From Arenimonas sp. SCN 70-307 (GTDB lineage: Bacteria; Pseudomonadota; Gammaproteobacteria; Xanthomonadales; Xanthomonadaceae): DNA of 64,000 nt. The notes beneath the pieces were generated by a model that ran no database searches, had not been told where the DNA came from, and worked only from the letters and a program-made list of their open reading frames with translations. Where the stretch lies: assembly GCF_001724815.1 (NCBI RefSeq), contig NZ_MEDO01000014.1, positions 124,001 through 188,000 of the forward strand, given 5' to 3'. The position numbers and the translations under genes were made by a program. Of the stretch, positions 28,904-37,339 are shown piece after piece (position 1 is the first letter of the stretch; every line of letters starts with the position of its first letter).

Positions 28904-30406
28904 ATGAACCTGATCGAGATCCTCAAGCCGCTGCGCAGCCATGCCGGCGCCGTCCGCACCCGTGGCCTGGACGACGCCACCATCGAGCGCCTGGCCGGCC
29001 GCTTCCCCGACCTGGGCGAGGCCGTGAAGGCCGCCGCGGCCCAGTACGCCGCCATCGCCACCGAATTCGCCGACCTGCTCGAGCTCGACGAGCAGGCGCA
29101 GATCGACGCCGTGCAGGCCGGCTTCGTGAACTTCTATCCCGACGACGCGGTGAACCCGTACGTCGCCCTCGCCGCGCGCGGCCCCTGGGTGGTCACGCTC
29201 AAGGGCGCGGTGGTCCACGACTCGGGCGGCTACGGCATGCTCGGCCTGGGCCATACCCCCGCCGCGCTGATCGAGGCCATGGCCCGCCCGCAGGTGATGG
29301 CCAACGTGATGACCCCCTCGCTCTCGCAGCTGCGCATCGTGCGCGCGCTGCGCAAGGAAATCGGCCACACCCGCGGCGGCTGCCCGTTCGCGCGCTTCCT
29401 GTGCCTCAACTCCGGCTCCGAGTCGGTGTCGCTGGCCGGCCGCATCGCCGACGTCAACGCCAAGCTGCACACCGACGCCGGCGGCCGCCACGCCGGCAAG
29501 CGCGTCAAGCGCATCGCCATCAAGGGCGCCTTCCACGGCCGCACCGAGCTGCCGGCGCTGTACTCGGATTCGTCGCGCAAGAACTACCTCGCCCACCTGG
29601 CCAGTTACCAGCACCACAACGACCAGCTGCTGACCGTCGAGCCCTACTCGATCGAGGGCCTGCGCCAGGTGTTCGCCGACGCCGACAAGAACGGCTGGTA
29701 CATCGAAGCCATGTTCCTCGAGCCGGTGATGGGCGAAGGCGACCCGGGCCGCGCGGTGCCGCCGGAGTTCTACGCCGTGGCCCGCGAGCTGACCAAGGCG
29801 CACGGCACCCTGCTGCTGGTGGACTCGATCCAGGCCGGCCTGCGCGCCCACGGCGTGCTGTCGATCGTCGACTACCCGGGCTTCGAGGGCCTGGAGGCGC
29901 CGGACATGGAGACCTATTCGAAGGCGCTCAACGGCGGCCAGTACCCGCTGTCGGTGCTGGCGGTGAACGAGCGCGCGGCGGGCCTGTACCGCAAGGGCGT
30001 GTACGGCAACACCATGACCGCCAACCCGCGCGCGCTCGACATCGCCGCGGCGATGCTGGGACAGCTGACGCCGGCGCTGCGCGCGAACGTGCGCGAGCGC
30101 GGCCGGGAGTTCCTGGATAAGATCAACGCGCTCAAGGACGAGCTGGGCAACGGCCTGATCACCAAGGTGCAGGGCACGGGCCTGCTGTTCTCCTGCGAGC
30201 TCGACCCGATGTTCAAGTGCTACGGCACCGGCTCGACCGAGGAATACATGCGCGAGCGCGGCATCGGCGTGATCCACGGCGGCACCAACTCGCTGCGCTT
30301 CACCCCGCACTTCGGCGTCACCAGCGAAGAAATCGACCTGGTGGTCGAACACATCCGCCACGCCCTCCTGCACGGCCCCCGCAGCACCCAGGCCGCCGCG
30401 GCCTGA
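28904..30406 (+). CDS. Class III PLP-dependent aminotransferase family protein
   Basis: 500 residues, longer than most class III aminotransferases because of an about 100-residue helical N-terminal extension. PLP landmarks: LNSGSESVSLAGR phosphate-binding loop, KGAFHGRTELPALY, D307 in VDSIQAG (usual consensus DEVQ), and the Schiff-base lysine K340 in YSKALNGG. The DE pair being DS is a departure worth noting. The substrate cannot be named. The ATG at 28904 has a strong GGGGAG site 6 nt upstream. Monocistronic; its 3' end faces ubiI across a hairpin. Confidence 0.85.
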   Translation: MNLIEILKPLRSHAGAVRTRGLDDATIERLAGRFPDLGEAVKAAAAQYAAIATEFADLLELDEQAQIDAVQAGFVNFYPDDAVNPYVALAARGPWVVTLKGAVVHDSGGYGMLGLGHTPAALIEAMARPQVMANVMTPSLSQLRIVRALRKEIGHTRGGCPFARFLCLNSGSESVSLAGRIADVNAKLHTDAGGRHAGKRVKRIAIKGAFHGRTELPALYSDSSRKNYLAHLASYQHHNDQLLTVEPYSIEGLRQVFADADKNGWYIEAMFLEPVMGEGDPGRAVPPEFYAVARELTKAHGTLLLVDSIQAGLRAHGVLSIVDYPGFEGLEAPDMETYSKALNGGQYPLSVLAVNERAAGLYRKGVYGNTMTANPRALDIAAAMLGQLTPALRANVRERGREFLDKINALKDELGNGLITKVQGTGLLFSCELDPMFKCYGTGSTEEYMRERGIGVIHGGTNSLRFTPHFGVTSEEIDLVVEHIRHALLHGPRSTQAAAA

Positions 30407-30411
30407 AACAA

Positions 30412-30461
30412 AGAAAGGGGGTCAGGTTCACTTCCGAGGAAGTGAACCTGACCCCCTTTCT
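30412..30461. repeat. 24-bp perfect GGGGTCAGG hairpin between convergent genes
   Basis: Arm 30412-30435 is the exact complement of 30438-30461 with a 2-nt loop GA. It lies between the stops of the aminotransferase and ubiI genes. Its outer arm (AGAAAGGGGGTCAGGTTCAC) matches the 25121 hairpin apart from one G:C/C:G swap changed on both arms. A bidirectional terminator role is plausible. Confidence 0.88.
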
Positions 30462-30464
30462 CGT

Positions 30465-31646
30465 TCACACGCCGGCGGCGCGTTCCCAGAGCAGGCGGGT
30501 GAGGGGCGGGAGGCGGTTGGCGAGGCCGAGGGCGTGGCCGCGCAGGAGGGTGGGCAGCATCGCGTCGTTGCTGAAGGCGCGGTTGATGGCTTCGAAGGAA
30601 TAGGCCGCCAGCGTGTTCTCGCTGCGGCGCGTGCGCTCCCAGCGCGCGAGGCGGTGCTGCGCGCCCAGGTCGGCGTGCGCCGCCTGGGCCTTGCGCCAGG
30701 TCTCGCGCAGGCCCGCCACGTCGCGCAGGCCCAGGTTCACGCCCTGCCCCGCCAGCGGATGCACCACGTGCGCGGCGTCGCCGGCCAGCGCCACGCGGCC
30801 GGCCACGTAGGCGCTGGCGAGCTGGCGGCGCAGCGGGAAGGCCGCGCGCGCCGACACCGACACCACCTCGCCCAGGCGCGCATCGAAGGCGCGCGTCAGC
30901 TCGCGCCGGAAACTTTCCTCGTCGGCCTCGAGCAGGCGCTGCGCCTCGTCTTCCGGCAGCGTCCAAACGATCGAGCAGCGGCCGTCGGTGAAGGGCAGGA
31001 AGGCCAGCGGCCCGGTCGGCAGGAAGCGCTGCCAGGCGGTGTCCTCGTGCGGAAGCTCGGTGCCCACGTAGGCCACCAGGCCGCGCTGGCCGTAGTCGTG
31101 CAGCGGCGCCTCCAGGCCCGCCAGCGCGCGCAGGCCGGAGGACGCGCCGTCGGCGCCCAGCACCAGGCGGCCGTGCAGCACGCTGCCGTCGGACAGCGTG
31201 ACCGCCGCGCTGTGTTCGTCCTGCGCCAGCGCCTCGACCTTCGCCGGGCAGTGCCGGTGGATGCCCGGCTCGCGCCCGCAGGCCGCCCACAGGCGATCGG
31301 CCAGCAGCGTGTTCTCGATGATGTGGCCCAGGGCCGGGCGGCCCAGCGCGTCGGCGTCGAAGCACAGCTCGCCGCCGCCGGCCGCGTCCCAGACGCGCAT
31401 GCGCCGGTACGGCTGGGCGCGCGCCTCGCGCACGCCCGTCCACACGCCGAGGTCATCGAGCAGCGCGGCGTTGTCGGGCGCGAAGGCCACCACGCGCAGG
31501 TCCGGTTCGTCCTGCTGCCAACGCGCCGGCTCGCGGGCTTCGACCAGGGCCACCTTCAGGCCATCGCGCGCGGCCGCCAGCGCGGCGGCGCTGCCGACGA
31601 TGCCGGCGCCCACCACCACCAGGTCATAAGGAGCGCGCCGGTTCAT
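30465..31646 (-). CDS. ubiI: Ubiquinone biosynthesis FAD hydroxylase, UbiI/VisC type
   Basis: 393 residues. Rossmann motif VVVGAGIVGSAAAL at the N-terminus, DG motif LVLGADGASSGLR, and GD motif ALAGDAAHVVHPLAGQGVNLGL. This is the UbiH/UbiF/Coq6 monooxygenase family; adjacency to ubiH and its sequence suggest the UbiI (C5 hydroxylase) role. Overlaps the ubiH stop by 4 bp. Confidence 0.85.
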   Translation of the reverse strand: MNRRAPYDLVVVGAGIVGSAAALAAARDGLKVALVEAREPARWQQDEPDLRVVAFAPDNAALLDDLGVWTGVREARAQPYRRMRVWDAAGGGELCFDADALGRPALGHIIENTLLADRLWAACGREPGIHRHCPAKVEALAQDEHSAAVTLSDGSVLHGRLVLGADGASSGLRALAGLEAPLHDYGQRGLVAYVGTELPHEDTAWQRFLPTGPLAFLPFTDGRCSIVWTLPEDEAQRLLEADEESFRRELTRAFDARLGEVVSVSARAAFPLRRQLASAYVAGRVALAGDAAHVVHPLAGQGVNLGLRDVAGLRETWRKAQAAHADLGAQHRLARWERTRRSENTLAAYSFEAINRAFSNDAMLPTLLRGHALGLANRLPPLTRLLWERAAGV

Positions 31647-32854
31647 GCGCGCCCCCGCGACAGCAGCGGCACCTCGCCGCGATAGCCCATCGCGCCGCTG
31701 GCCAGCGGCGCGGCCAGTCCCGGCAGGTGGCCCAGGGCCAGCAGGCCCAGCGAACGGGCCACGTGCATGGGGAAGGAATCGTTGGCGGTGGCGCGCGCCA
31801 GGCCATCGCTGAAGGCCAGGGTGCGCTCGCGGTCTTCGCGCCTCGACGCGGCATAGTCGGCCAGGCGCGCAGCCTCGCCCGGGTCGCCGCCTTCGAGCCG
31901 CTGCGCCAGGGCCAGCGCATCGCGCAGCCCGAGGTTGAAACCCTGCGCGCCGATCGGATGGATCGACTGCGCCGCGTTGCCCACCACCACCGCACGCGGC
32001 GCCACCAGGTGCCGGGCCACCACGCGCACGATCGGATAGCCGCTGCGCTGGCCCACCCGGCGCACGCGCCCGGCGCGCCAGCCGAAGCGCTGCTGGAAAT
32101 AGTCGGCATAGGCCGCGTCGTCCATCGCCAGCACCGCCCCGGCGCGTTCGCGCGCCACGCCGCAGATGGCGCCGTAGTGGCCGCCGGCCATCGGCAGCAG
32201 GGCCACCGGGCCCTCGTCGGTGAAGCGCTCGAAGGCGGTGCCGTCCGGCGCGCGCTCGGTGGCGAGGCTGCAGACAACGAGGGTCTGGCCGTAATCGTGC
32301 TCGTCGGCGCCGATGCCCAGGGCCGAGCGCGCCAGCGAGCGGCTGCCGTCGGCCGCCACCAGCAGGCGGGTGCGCAGCTCGCGCTCGCCATCCTCGCCGC
32401 GAAGGCGCACGCGCGGGCCGTCCGGGTCGGGCGTCACCGCCAGCACCGTGGCCGGGCGATGCCGCACCAGGCCCCCCACCTGCGCCACCCGCGATTCCAG
32501 GGCCTGGCCCAGCTCGCGCGCCAGCACCACGCCGCCGAAAGCCTCGTGGCCCAGCTCGGCGGCCTCGAGCCGCACGCTGCCGAAGTCGCCGGCGCGGCTG
32601 ACGTGGATGCGCCGGATCGGCGCCGGCGCCGTGGCCAGGCGCGGCAGCACGTCCAGCGCCGCCAGTGCGTTGAGGCTGGCCGCGGCCAGGGCCAGTTTGC
32701 GCTCGTCGAAGCCGGGCGCGCCGGCCGCGGGCGCGCTGGCCTCGACCTGGCCGACGCGCCAGCCGCGGCCGTCGAGCGCGCAGGCCAGCGCCGTGCCCAC
32801 CAGGCCGCCGCCGAGGATGAGGATGTCGTGGTCGAAGCCGTTCTCGCCGTGCAT
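31643..32854 (-). CDS. ubiH: 2-octaprenyl-6-methoxyphenol hydroxylase UbiH
   Basis: 403 residues from MHGENGFDHD. FAD-binding ILILGGGLVGTALACAL, LVAADGSRS DG motif, and GNAAQSIHPIGAQGFNLGLRDA, which is the UbiH-type GD motif. Acts in aerobic ubiquinone synthesis. The start at 32854 is chosen for family length; upstream in-frame ATGs (for example 32884) would add about ten residues of unlikely sequence. No pepP or ygfB lies nearby, unlike in E. coli. Divergent from the BtuM-like gene by 97 bp. Confidence 0.88.
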   Translation of the reverse strand: MHGENGFDHDILILGGGLVGTALACALDGRGWRVGQVEASAPAAGAPGFDERKLALAAASLNALAALDVLPRLATAPAPIRRIHVSRAGDFGSVRLEAAELGHEAFGGVVLARELGQALESRVAQVGGLVRHRPATVLAVTPDPDGPRVRLRGEDGERELRTRLLVAADGSRSLARSALGIGADEHDYGQTLVVCSLATERAPDGTAFERFTDEGPVALLPMAGGHYGAICGVARERAGAVLAMDDAAYADYFQQRFGWRAGRVRRVGQRSGYPIVRVVARHLVAPRAVVVGNAAQSIHPIGAQGFNLGLRDALALAQRLEGGDPGEAARLADYAASRREDRERTLAFSDGLARATANDSFPMHVARSLGLLALGHLPGLAAPLASGAMGYRGEVPLLSRGRA

Positions 32855-32951
32855 GGCGTGATGATACGCCCCCGCCCCGTGCATGGCCCGCAACGACCCG
32901 CCGCTTCCGCTAAACTCCCTGCCTGCCCGACCGCTTCCCGGACCCGATCCC

Positions 32952-33536
32952 ATGACTTCAACGCAGTACCCGCGCCTGGCCCTCTTCGCCGCCCTCGCCC
33001 TGCTGATGGCCGCCACGCGCCTGAACCACTTCGGCGCGGTGCCGGACGCGTCCTGGGCGGTGTTCCTGCTGGCCGGCTTCTACCTCGCCGGCTCGGTGCG
33101 CTGGGCCTTCCCGGCCCTGATGGGGCTGGCCGTCGCGGTCGACTACGTGGTGATCACCGGCACCGGCGCCAGCTTCTGGAGCCACTACTGCATGTCGCCG
33201 GGCTACTGGGCCCTGCTGCCGGCGCACTTCGCGCTGTGGATGGCCGGCGCCGGCCTGCACCGCTTCGGCGCAGGCAAGCCGCTGCGCCAGCTCGCGGGCC
33301 TGGCCCCGGCCGTGCTGCTGGGCGTGGTGGCCTGCCACTTCTTCGCCCAGGGCGGCTTCTACTGGCTGAGTGATGCGGTGGCCAACCCCACCGTCGCCGG
33401 CTGGGCCAAGAATTACGCCGACTGGCTCCCGGCCTACCTGGGCACCACCGCGCTGTACGTGGGCCTCGCGGCCGCGCTGCACGCCGCCGTGCTCGCGATC
33501 GCCCCGCTCAACGCCGCCCGCCGCGCCACCCGCTGA
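32952..33536 (+). CDS. btuM: BtuM-like vitamin B12 transporter (candidate)
   Basis: 194 residues, six hydrophobic helices, almost no soluble loops. A conserved histidine (H26 in RLNHFG) and a cysteine exactly at position 80 (SHYCMSPGYW) fit the BtuM family, in which Thiobacillus denitrificans BtuM uses Cys80 to ligate and decyanate cobalamin. The next gene, 7 bp downstream, encodes a cobalamin adenosyltransferase, which supports the call. No BtuC/D/F genes are present in the window. The family assignment is from memory of its features, not a search. Confidence 0.65.
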   Translation: MTSTQYPRLALFAALALLMAATRLNHFGAVPDASWAVFLLAGFYLAGSVRWAFPALMGLAVAVDYVVITGTGASFWSHYCMSPGYWALLPAHFALWMAGAGLHRFGAGKPLRQLAGLAPAVLLGVVACHFFAQGGFYWLSDAVANPTVAGWAKNYADWLPAYLGTTALYVGLAAALHAAVLAIAPLNAARRATR

Positions 33537-33543
33537 GGCCGCG

Positions 33544-34098
33544 ATGGGCAACCGGCTGTCGAAGATCTATACCCGCACCGGCGACGACGGCAGCACGGGC
33601 CTGGGCGACGGCAGCCGCGTGGCCAAGGACTCGGCCCGCGTCACCGCCTACGGCACCGTGGACGAGGCGAACTCCGCCATCGGCCTGGTGCTGGCCTGCG
33701 AGATCCCCGATCAGGTGCGCACCGTGCTGGTGTCGGTGCAGCACCAGCTGTTCGACCTCGGCGGCGAGCTGTGCATCCCCGGCCACGCCGCCATCCAGGA
33801 CGCCGACGTGCAGCGCCTGGAAGACCAGCTCGACGCCTTCAACGCCGACCTGCCGCCGCTCAAGGACTTCATCCTGCCCGGTGGCGGCCTGCCCGCGGCG
33901 CACTGCCACCTGGCCCGCACCATTTGCCGCCGCGCCGAGCGCGAGACGGTGACGCTTTCGCACCACGACGCGGTGCGCCCGCAGGCCATCCGCTACCTCA
34001 ACCGCCTCTCCGACCTGCTGTTCGTGCTCGCGCGCGTGCTCGCCCGCGCCAGCGGCCACGGCGAGGTGCTCTGGAACCACGAGCGCCGCAAGGGCTGA
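33544..34098 (+). CDS. PduO-type cob(I)alamin adenosyltransferase
   Basis: 184 residues. ATP-binding N-terminus KIYTRTGDDGSTGLGDGSRV followed by VTAYGTVDEANSAIG, and the C-terminal RTICRRAERE...NRLSDLLFVLAR motif define the PduO/MMAB family. Converts cob(I)alamin to adenosylcobalamin using ATP. Starts 7 bp after the BtuM-like gene and is followed by a GTG-initiated gene after 2 bp. Together with the upstream gene it forms a B12 uptake-activation pair. Confidence 0.93.
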   Translation: MGNRLSKIYTRTGDDGSTGLGDGSRVAKDSARVTAYGTVDEANSAIGLVLACEIPDQVRTVLVSVQHQLFDLGGELCIPGHAAIQDADVQRLEDQLDAFNADLPPLKDFILPGGGLPAAHCHLARTICRRAERETVTLSHHDAVRPQAIRYLNRLSDLLFVLARVLARASGHGEVLWNHERRKG

Positions 34099-34100
34099 GC

Positions 34101-35018
34101 GTGCTGCTCTACACGCACACGGCCTGCCTGGAACACGACCCCGGCCCGGGCCACCCCGAGTGCCCGGCGCGCCTGGAAGCCGTGCTGCACGCAGTGCGTG
34201 CCGCCTTTCCCGCCTTCGACTGGCGCCAGGCCCCCGAGGCCCCGCGCGACGCCCTGCTGCGCGTGCACACCCGCGCGCTGGTGGAATCCGTGCTCGACAC
34301 GAAGGTCGAAGGCCAGCACCGCCTCGACGAAGACACCCTGCTCTCGCCCGGCTCGGCCGCCGCCGCGCTGCGCGCCGCCGGCGCCGGCATCGCGGCCGTG
34401 GACGCGGTGATGGCCGGCGAAGCGCGCCAGGCCTTCTGCGCCGTGCGTCCGCCCGGCCACCACGCCACCGCCGGCACGGCCATGGGTTTTTGCCTGTTCA
34501 ATTCGGCCGCGGTGGCCGCCGCGCATGCGGTGCATGCGCACGGCCTGCACCGCGTCGCCATCGCCGACTTCGACGTGCACCACGGCAACGGCAGCCAGGC
34601 CATCTTCGCCGGCGACCCGCGGGTGATGTACCTCAGTTCGCACCAGGCGCCGCTGTATCCGTACACCGGCGACCCGGCCGAACGCGGCGTGGGCAACCTG
34701 GCCAACGCCACCCTGGCGCCCGGCGCCGGCGGCGCGGCCTTCCGGGCCGCCTGGGGCGAGCGCCTGCTGCCCGAGCTCGAGGCCTTCCGGCCGCAGCTGC
34801 TGCTGGTGTCGGCCGGCTTCGACGGCCACCGCCTCGACCCGCTGGCCGACCTGGCGCTCGAGGCCGAGGACTACCGCTGGCTGGGCCGCGAGCTGGCCGC
34901 GCTGGCCGGGCGCCACGCCGAAGGCCGGCTGGTGTCGATGCTCGAGGGCGGCTACAGCCTGGCGGCGCTGCGCGCCTGCTCGGTGGCCCACCTGCAGGGC
35001 CTGCTCGACGCCGCCTGA
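34101..35018 (+). CDS. Histone deacetylase family protein
   Basis: 305 residues. Zinc amidohydrolase signatures: AVRPPGHHATAGTAMGFC with the HH charge relay, ADFDVHHGNG (Asp/His zinc ligands), SAGFDGHRLDPL (Asp ligand) and MLEGGYS with the transition-state tyrosine. Bacterial members act on acetylated polyamines, acetoin-related proteins or unknown amides. GTG start at 34101, 2 bp after the adenosyltransferase stop, so likely co-transcribed; a functional connection to B12 is not evident. Confidence 0.92.
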   Translation: MLLYTHTACLEHDPGPGHPECPARLEAVLHAVRAAFPAFDWRQAPEAPRDALLRVHTRALVESVLDTKVEGQHRLDEDTLLSPGSAAAALRAAGAGIAAVDAVMAGEARQAFCAVRPPGHHATAGTAMGFCLFNSAAVAAAHAVHAHGLHRVAIADFDVHHGNGSQAIFAGDPRVMYLSSHQAPLYPYTGDPAERGVGNLANATLAPGAGGAAFRAAWGERLLPELEAFRPQLLLVSAGFDGHRLDPLADLALEAEDYRWLGRELAALAGRHAEGRLVSMLEGGYSLAALRACSVAHLQGLLDAA

Positions 35019-35089
35019 GCCGGCCCGGGGCGTGTTGCCCCGCCCCAGCGCATGGGCGAAGCTATCGCGTCCTTTCCCTGGAATTCCCC

Positions 35090-37312
35090 GTGCGCCGCCC
35101 AGCCCTTCGCCTGCTTCCGCTCTGCCTGGCCATGGCCTGCGCCGCCCGCGCCGAGGACACGCCGCGCTCCGACTGGGCCCTGTGCCCCGACAGCGCCACG
35201 CTGCCGGTGTACCGCCCGCCGGCGGAAGGCGGCACCCCGCCCGCCGACCGCACCGCGCTGCCCACCGACGTGAGCGCGCTGGCGCTGGACCTCAGCGGCG
35301 AGCAGGTGACGGTGCTCACCGGCGAGGTCGAACTCGAGCAGGGCGACCGCTGGCTGGGCACCGACAAGCTCACCTACGAGCACGACAAGCAGCAGTTCCG
35401 CACCGAAGGCCCGGTGCGCTACCAGGACAGCGGGCTGCGCCTTCAGGCCGCGCGCGCCGAAGGCGACCTCGCTGCCGACCTGGTGCGGCTCGACGACGTG
35501 CAGTACCAGTTCAACGACGAGGCCGGAAACGGCCGCGCCGACGTGGTCGAACTGCGCGGCAAGCAGGGCACGCTCATGGGCGGCAGTTATTCCACCTGCC
35601 CGCCGGCGCAGCGGCAGTGGGAGTTCAAGGCCGCCAACATCGAGGTCGACCAGGAGCGCGGCACCGCCACGGCGACCAACGCCACCCTGCGCCTGGGCGG
35701 CGTGCCCGTGCTGTGGCTGCCGTGGGTGAGCTTCCCCACCGACGACCGCCGCCGCAGCGGCCTGCTCAGCCCGACCGTCGGGCATGACGACCGCAACGGC
35801 TTCGAGTACGAGCAGCCGATCTACCTCAACCTCGCGCCCCACTACGACGCCACGCTCAAGCCGCGCTGGCTGTCCGACCGCGGCCTGATGCTGGGCGCGG
35901 AATTCCGCTACCTCGGCGCCACCGACGCCAGCGGCACGGTCGAGGGCACCTGGCTGCCCAACGACGACGTCACCGGATCGGACCGCGGCCTGGTGCGCTG
36001 GCGCCACGCCGACCGGCTGACGCCGCACTGGTCCTTCCGCGCCGACCTCAGCCACGTCAGCGACCCGGATTACTTCGTCGACTTCGGCGACTCCCTGCCC
36101 AACACCACCATCACCCAGCTCCAGAGCACGATGGGCCTGTACGGCCGCGGCCAGTACTGGGAAGCCGAACTGCTGGCCGAGAGCTGGCAGGTGGCCAGCC
36201 CCATCCTGCTGCCCTCGCAGCTGCCGTTCCGGCGCCTGCCGGCCGCCGGCCTGCGCTGGGAACGCCCCTACGGCGAGTGGCTCGAGCTGGGCCTCCAGGC
36301 CGAGGCCACGCGCTTCGAGGGCGAGGACCGCGGCGGCGGCAACCGCGTCGACCTCCAGCCTTATGTGCAGTTGCCGCTGGGCGGCGCGGCCTGGTTCGCC
36401 ACGCCGCGGCTGGCCTGGCGCTATACCGCCTACTCGCTCGACCCGTCCCTGGTGCCGCCCGGTGCCGACGACGGCCCGAGCCGCAGCCTGCCGGTGCTGA
36501 GCCTGGACATGGGCGCGCACTTCGAACGCGGCTTCGACTGGGGCGGCCGCGGCTTCCTGCAGACGCTCGAGCCGCGCCTGTACTACCTGTACGTGCCCTA
36601 CCGCGACCAGGACGACCTGCCGCTGCTCGACACCCAGCCGCTGACCTTCGCCTGGCCGGGCCTGTTCCGCAGCAACCGCTTCGCCGGCGCGGACCGCCAG
36701 GGCGACGCCAACCAGCTCGCCGCCGCGCTCACCACGCGCGTGCTCACGGCCGACGGCGGCCGCGAGGTGCTGAGCCTGGGCCTGGGCCGGATCCACTACT
36801 TCGAGGCGCCGCGGGTCACCGTGCCGGGCGCCGGCGCGCTGTCGGACGAGGGCTCGGCCTGGGTGGCCGAGGCCCGCTGGTCGGCCAGCGAGCGCTTCAG
36901 CCTGGGCCTGGCGCACCAGTGGGACCCGGACCAGTCCGGCACCCAGCTCTCGGCCGTGCGCGGCCAGTGGCGCTACGGCGAGCGCGGCGTGGTCAACGCC
37001 GCCTACCGCTACCGCGCCGACCTGCTCGAGCAGGCCGATCTCTCCTTCCTGCTGCCGGTGCACCGCAACTGGAGCCTGCTGGGCCGCTGGAACTATTCGC
37101 TGCTCGAGCGCCAGACCCTCGAGGCCATGGCCGGCGTCGAGTGGAAGAGCTGCTGCGTCGCGGTGCGCCTGGTGGGCCGTCGCTACCTGCGTGAATTCAG
37201 CGACGAGCGCAATACCGGCGTGTACCTTGAGATCGAGCTGAACGGCGTGGGCAGCTTCGGCCGCGACACGGCCCGCCTGCTTGATGATGCTATTCTTGAC
37301 TATTCCCGCTGA
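35090..37312 (+). CDS. lptD: LPS-assembly protein LptD
   Basis: 740 residues. Signal peptide (RRPALRLLPLCLAMACAARA), N-terminal beta-jellyroll (OstA) domain about 60-210, and a C-terminal 26-strand-type barrel. Conserved cysteines for the essential disulfides: one in the N-terminal ALCPDS, one in YSTCPP, and the adjacent pair in KSCCVAVR near the C-terminus. Inserts LPS in the outer membrane with LptE. The start is GTG at 35090, selected because it gives a clean signal peptide. Followed by surA after 27 bp, the classical order. Confidence 0.95.
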   Translation: MRRPALRLLPLCLAMACAARAEDTPRSDWALCPDSATLPVYRPPAEGGTPPADRTALPTDVSALALDLSGEQVTVLTGEVELEQGDRWLGTDKLTYEHDKQQFRTEGPVRYQDSGLRLQAARAEGDLAADLVRLDDVQYQFNDEAGNGRADVVELRGKQGTLMGGSYSTCPPAQRQWEFKAANIEVDQERGTATATNATLRLGGVPVLWLPWVSFPTDDRRRSGLLSPTVGHDDRNGFEYEQPIYLNLAPHYDATLKPRWLSDRGLMLGAEFRYLGATDASGTVEGTWLPNDDVTGSDRGLVRWRHADRLTPHWSFRADLSHVSDPDYFVDFGDSLPNTTITQLQSTMGLYGRGQYWEAELLAESWQVASPILLPSQLPFRRLPAAGLRWERPYGEWLELGLQAEATRFEGEDRGGGNRVDLQPYVQLPLGGAAWFATPRLAWRYTAYSLDPSLVPPGADDGPSRSLPVLSLDMGAHFERGFDWGGRGFLQTLEPRLYYLYVPYRDQDDLPLLDTQPLTFAWPGLFRSNRFAGADRQGDANQLAAALTTRVLTADGGREVLSLGLGRIHYFEAPRVTVPGAGALSDEGSAWVAEARWSASERFSLGLAHQWDPDQSGTQLSAVRGQWRYGERGVVNAAYRYRADLLEQADLSFLLPVHRNWSLLGRWNYSLLERQTLEAMAGVEWKSCCVAVRLVGRRYLREFSDERNTGVYLEIELNGVGSFGRDTARLLDDAILDYSR

Positions 37313-37339
37313 GACTTGGCGGCCGGAGCCGCAGACCGC

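Noticed and set aside
30412-30461. Canonical rho-independent terminator between the aminotransferase and ubiI genes
   Set aside because: The stem is excellent but neither strand has a T-run of more than three; kept as a palindromic repeat with possible terminator activity.
32855-32951. Cobalamin riboswitch upstream of the BtuM-like gene
   Set aside because: Only 97 bp separate it from ubiH, too short for a B12 riboswitch (about 200 nt), and no B12-box-like sequence was seen.
35026-35042. CGGGGC-GTGTT-GCCCCG hairpin before lptD
   Set aside because: Only a 6-bp stem without T-tract; likely chance in this GC context.
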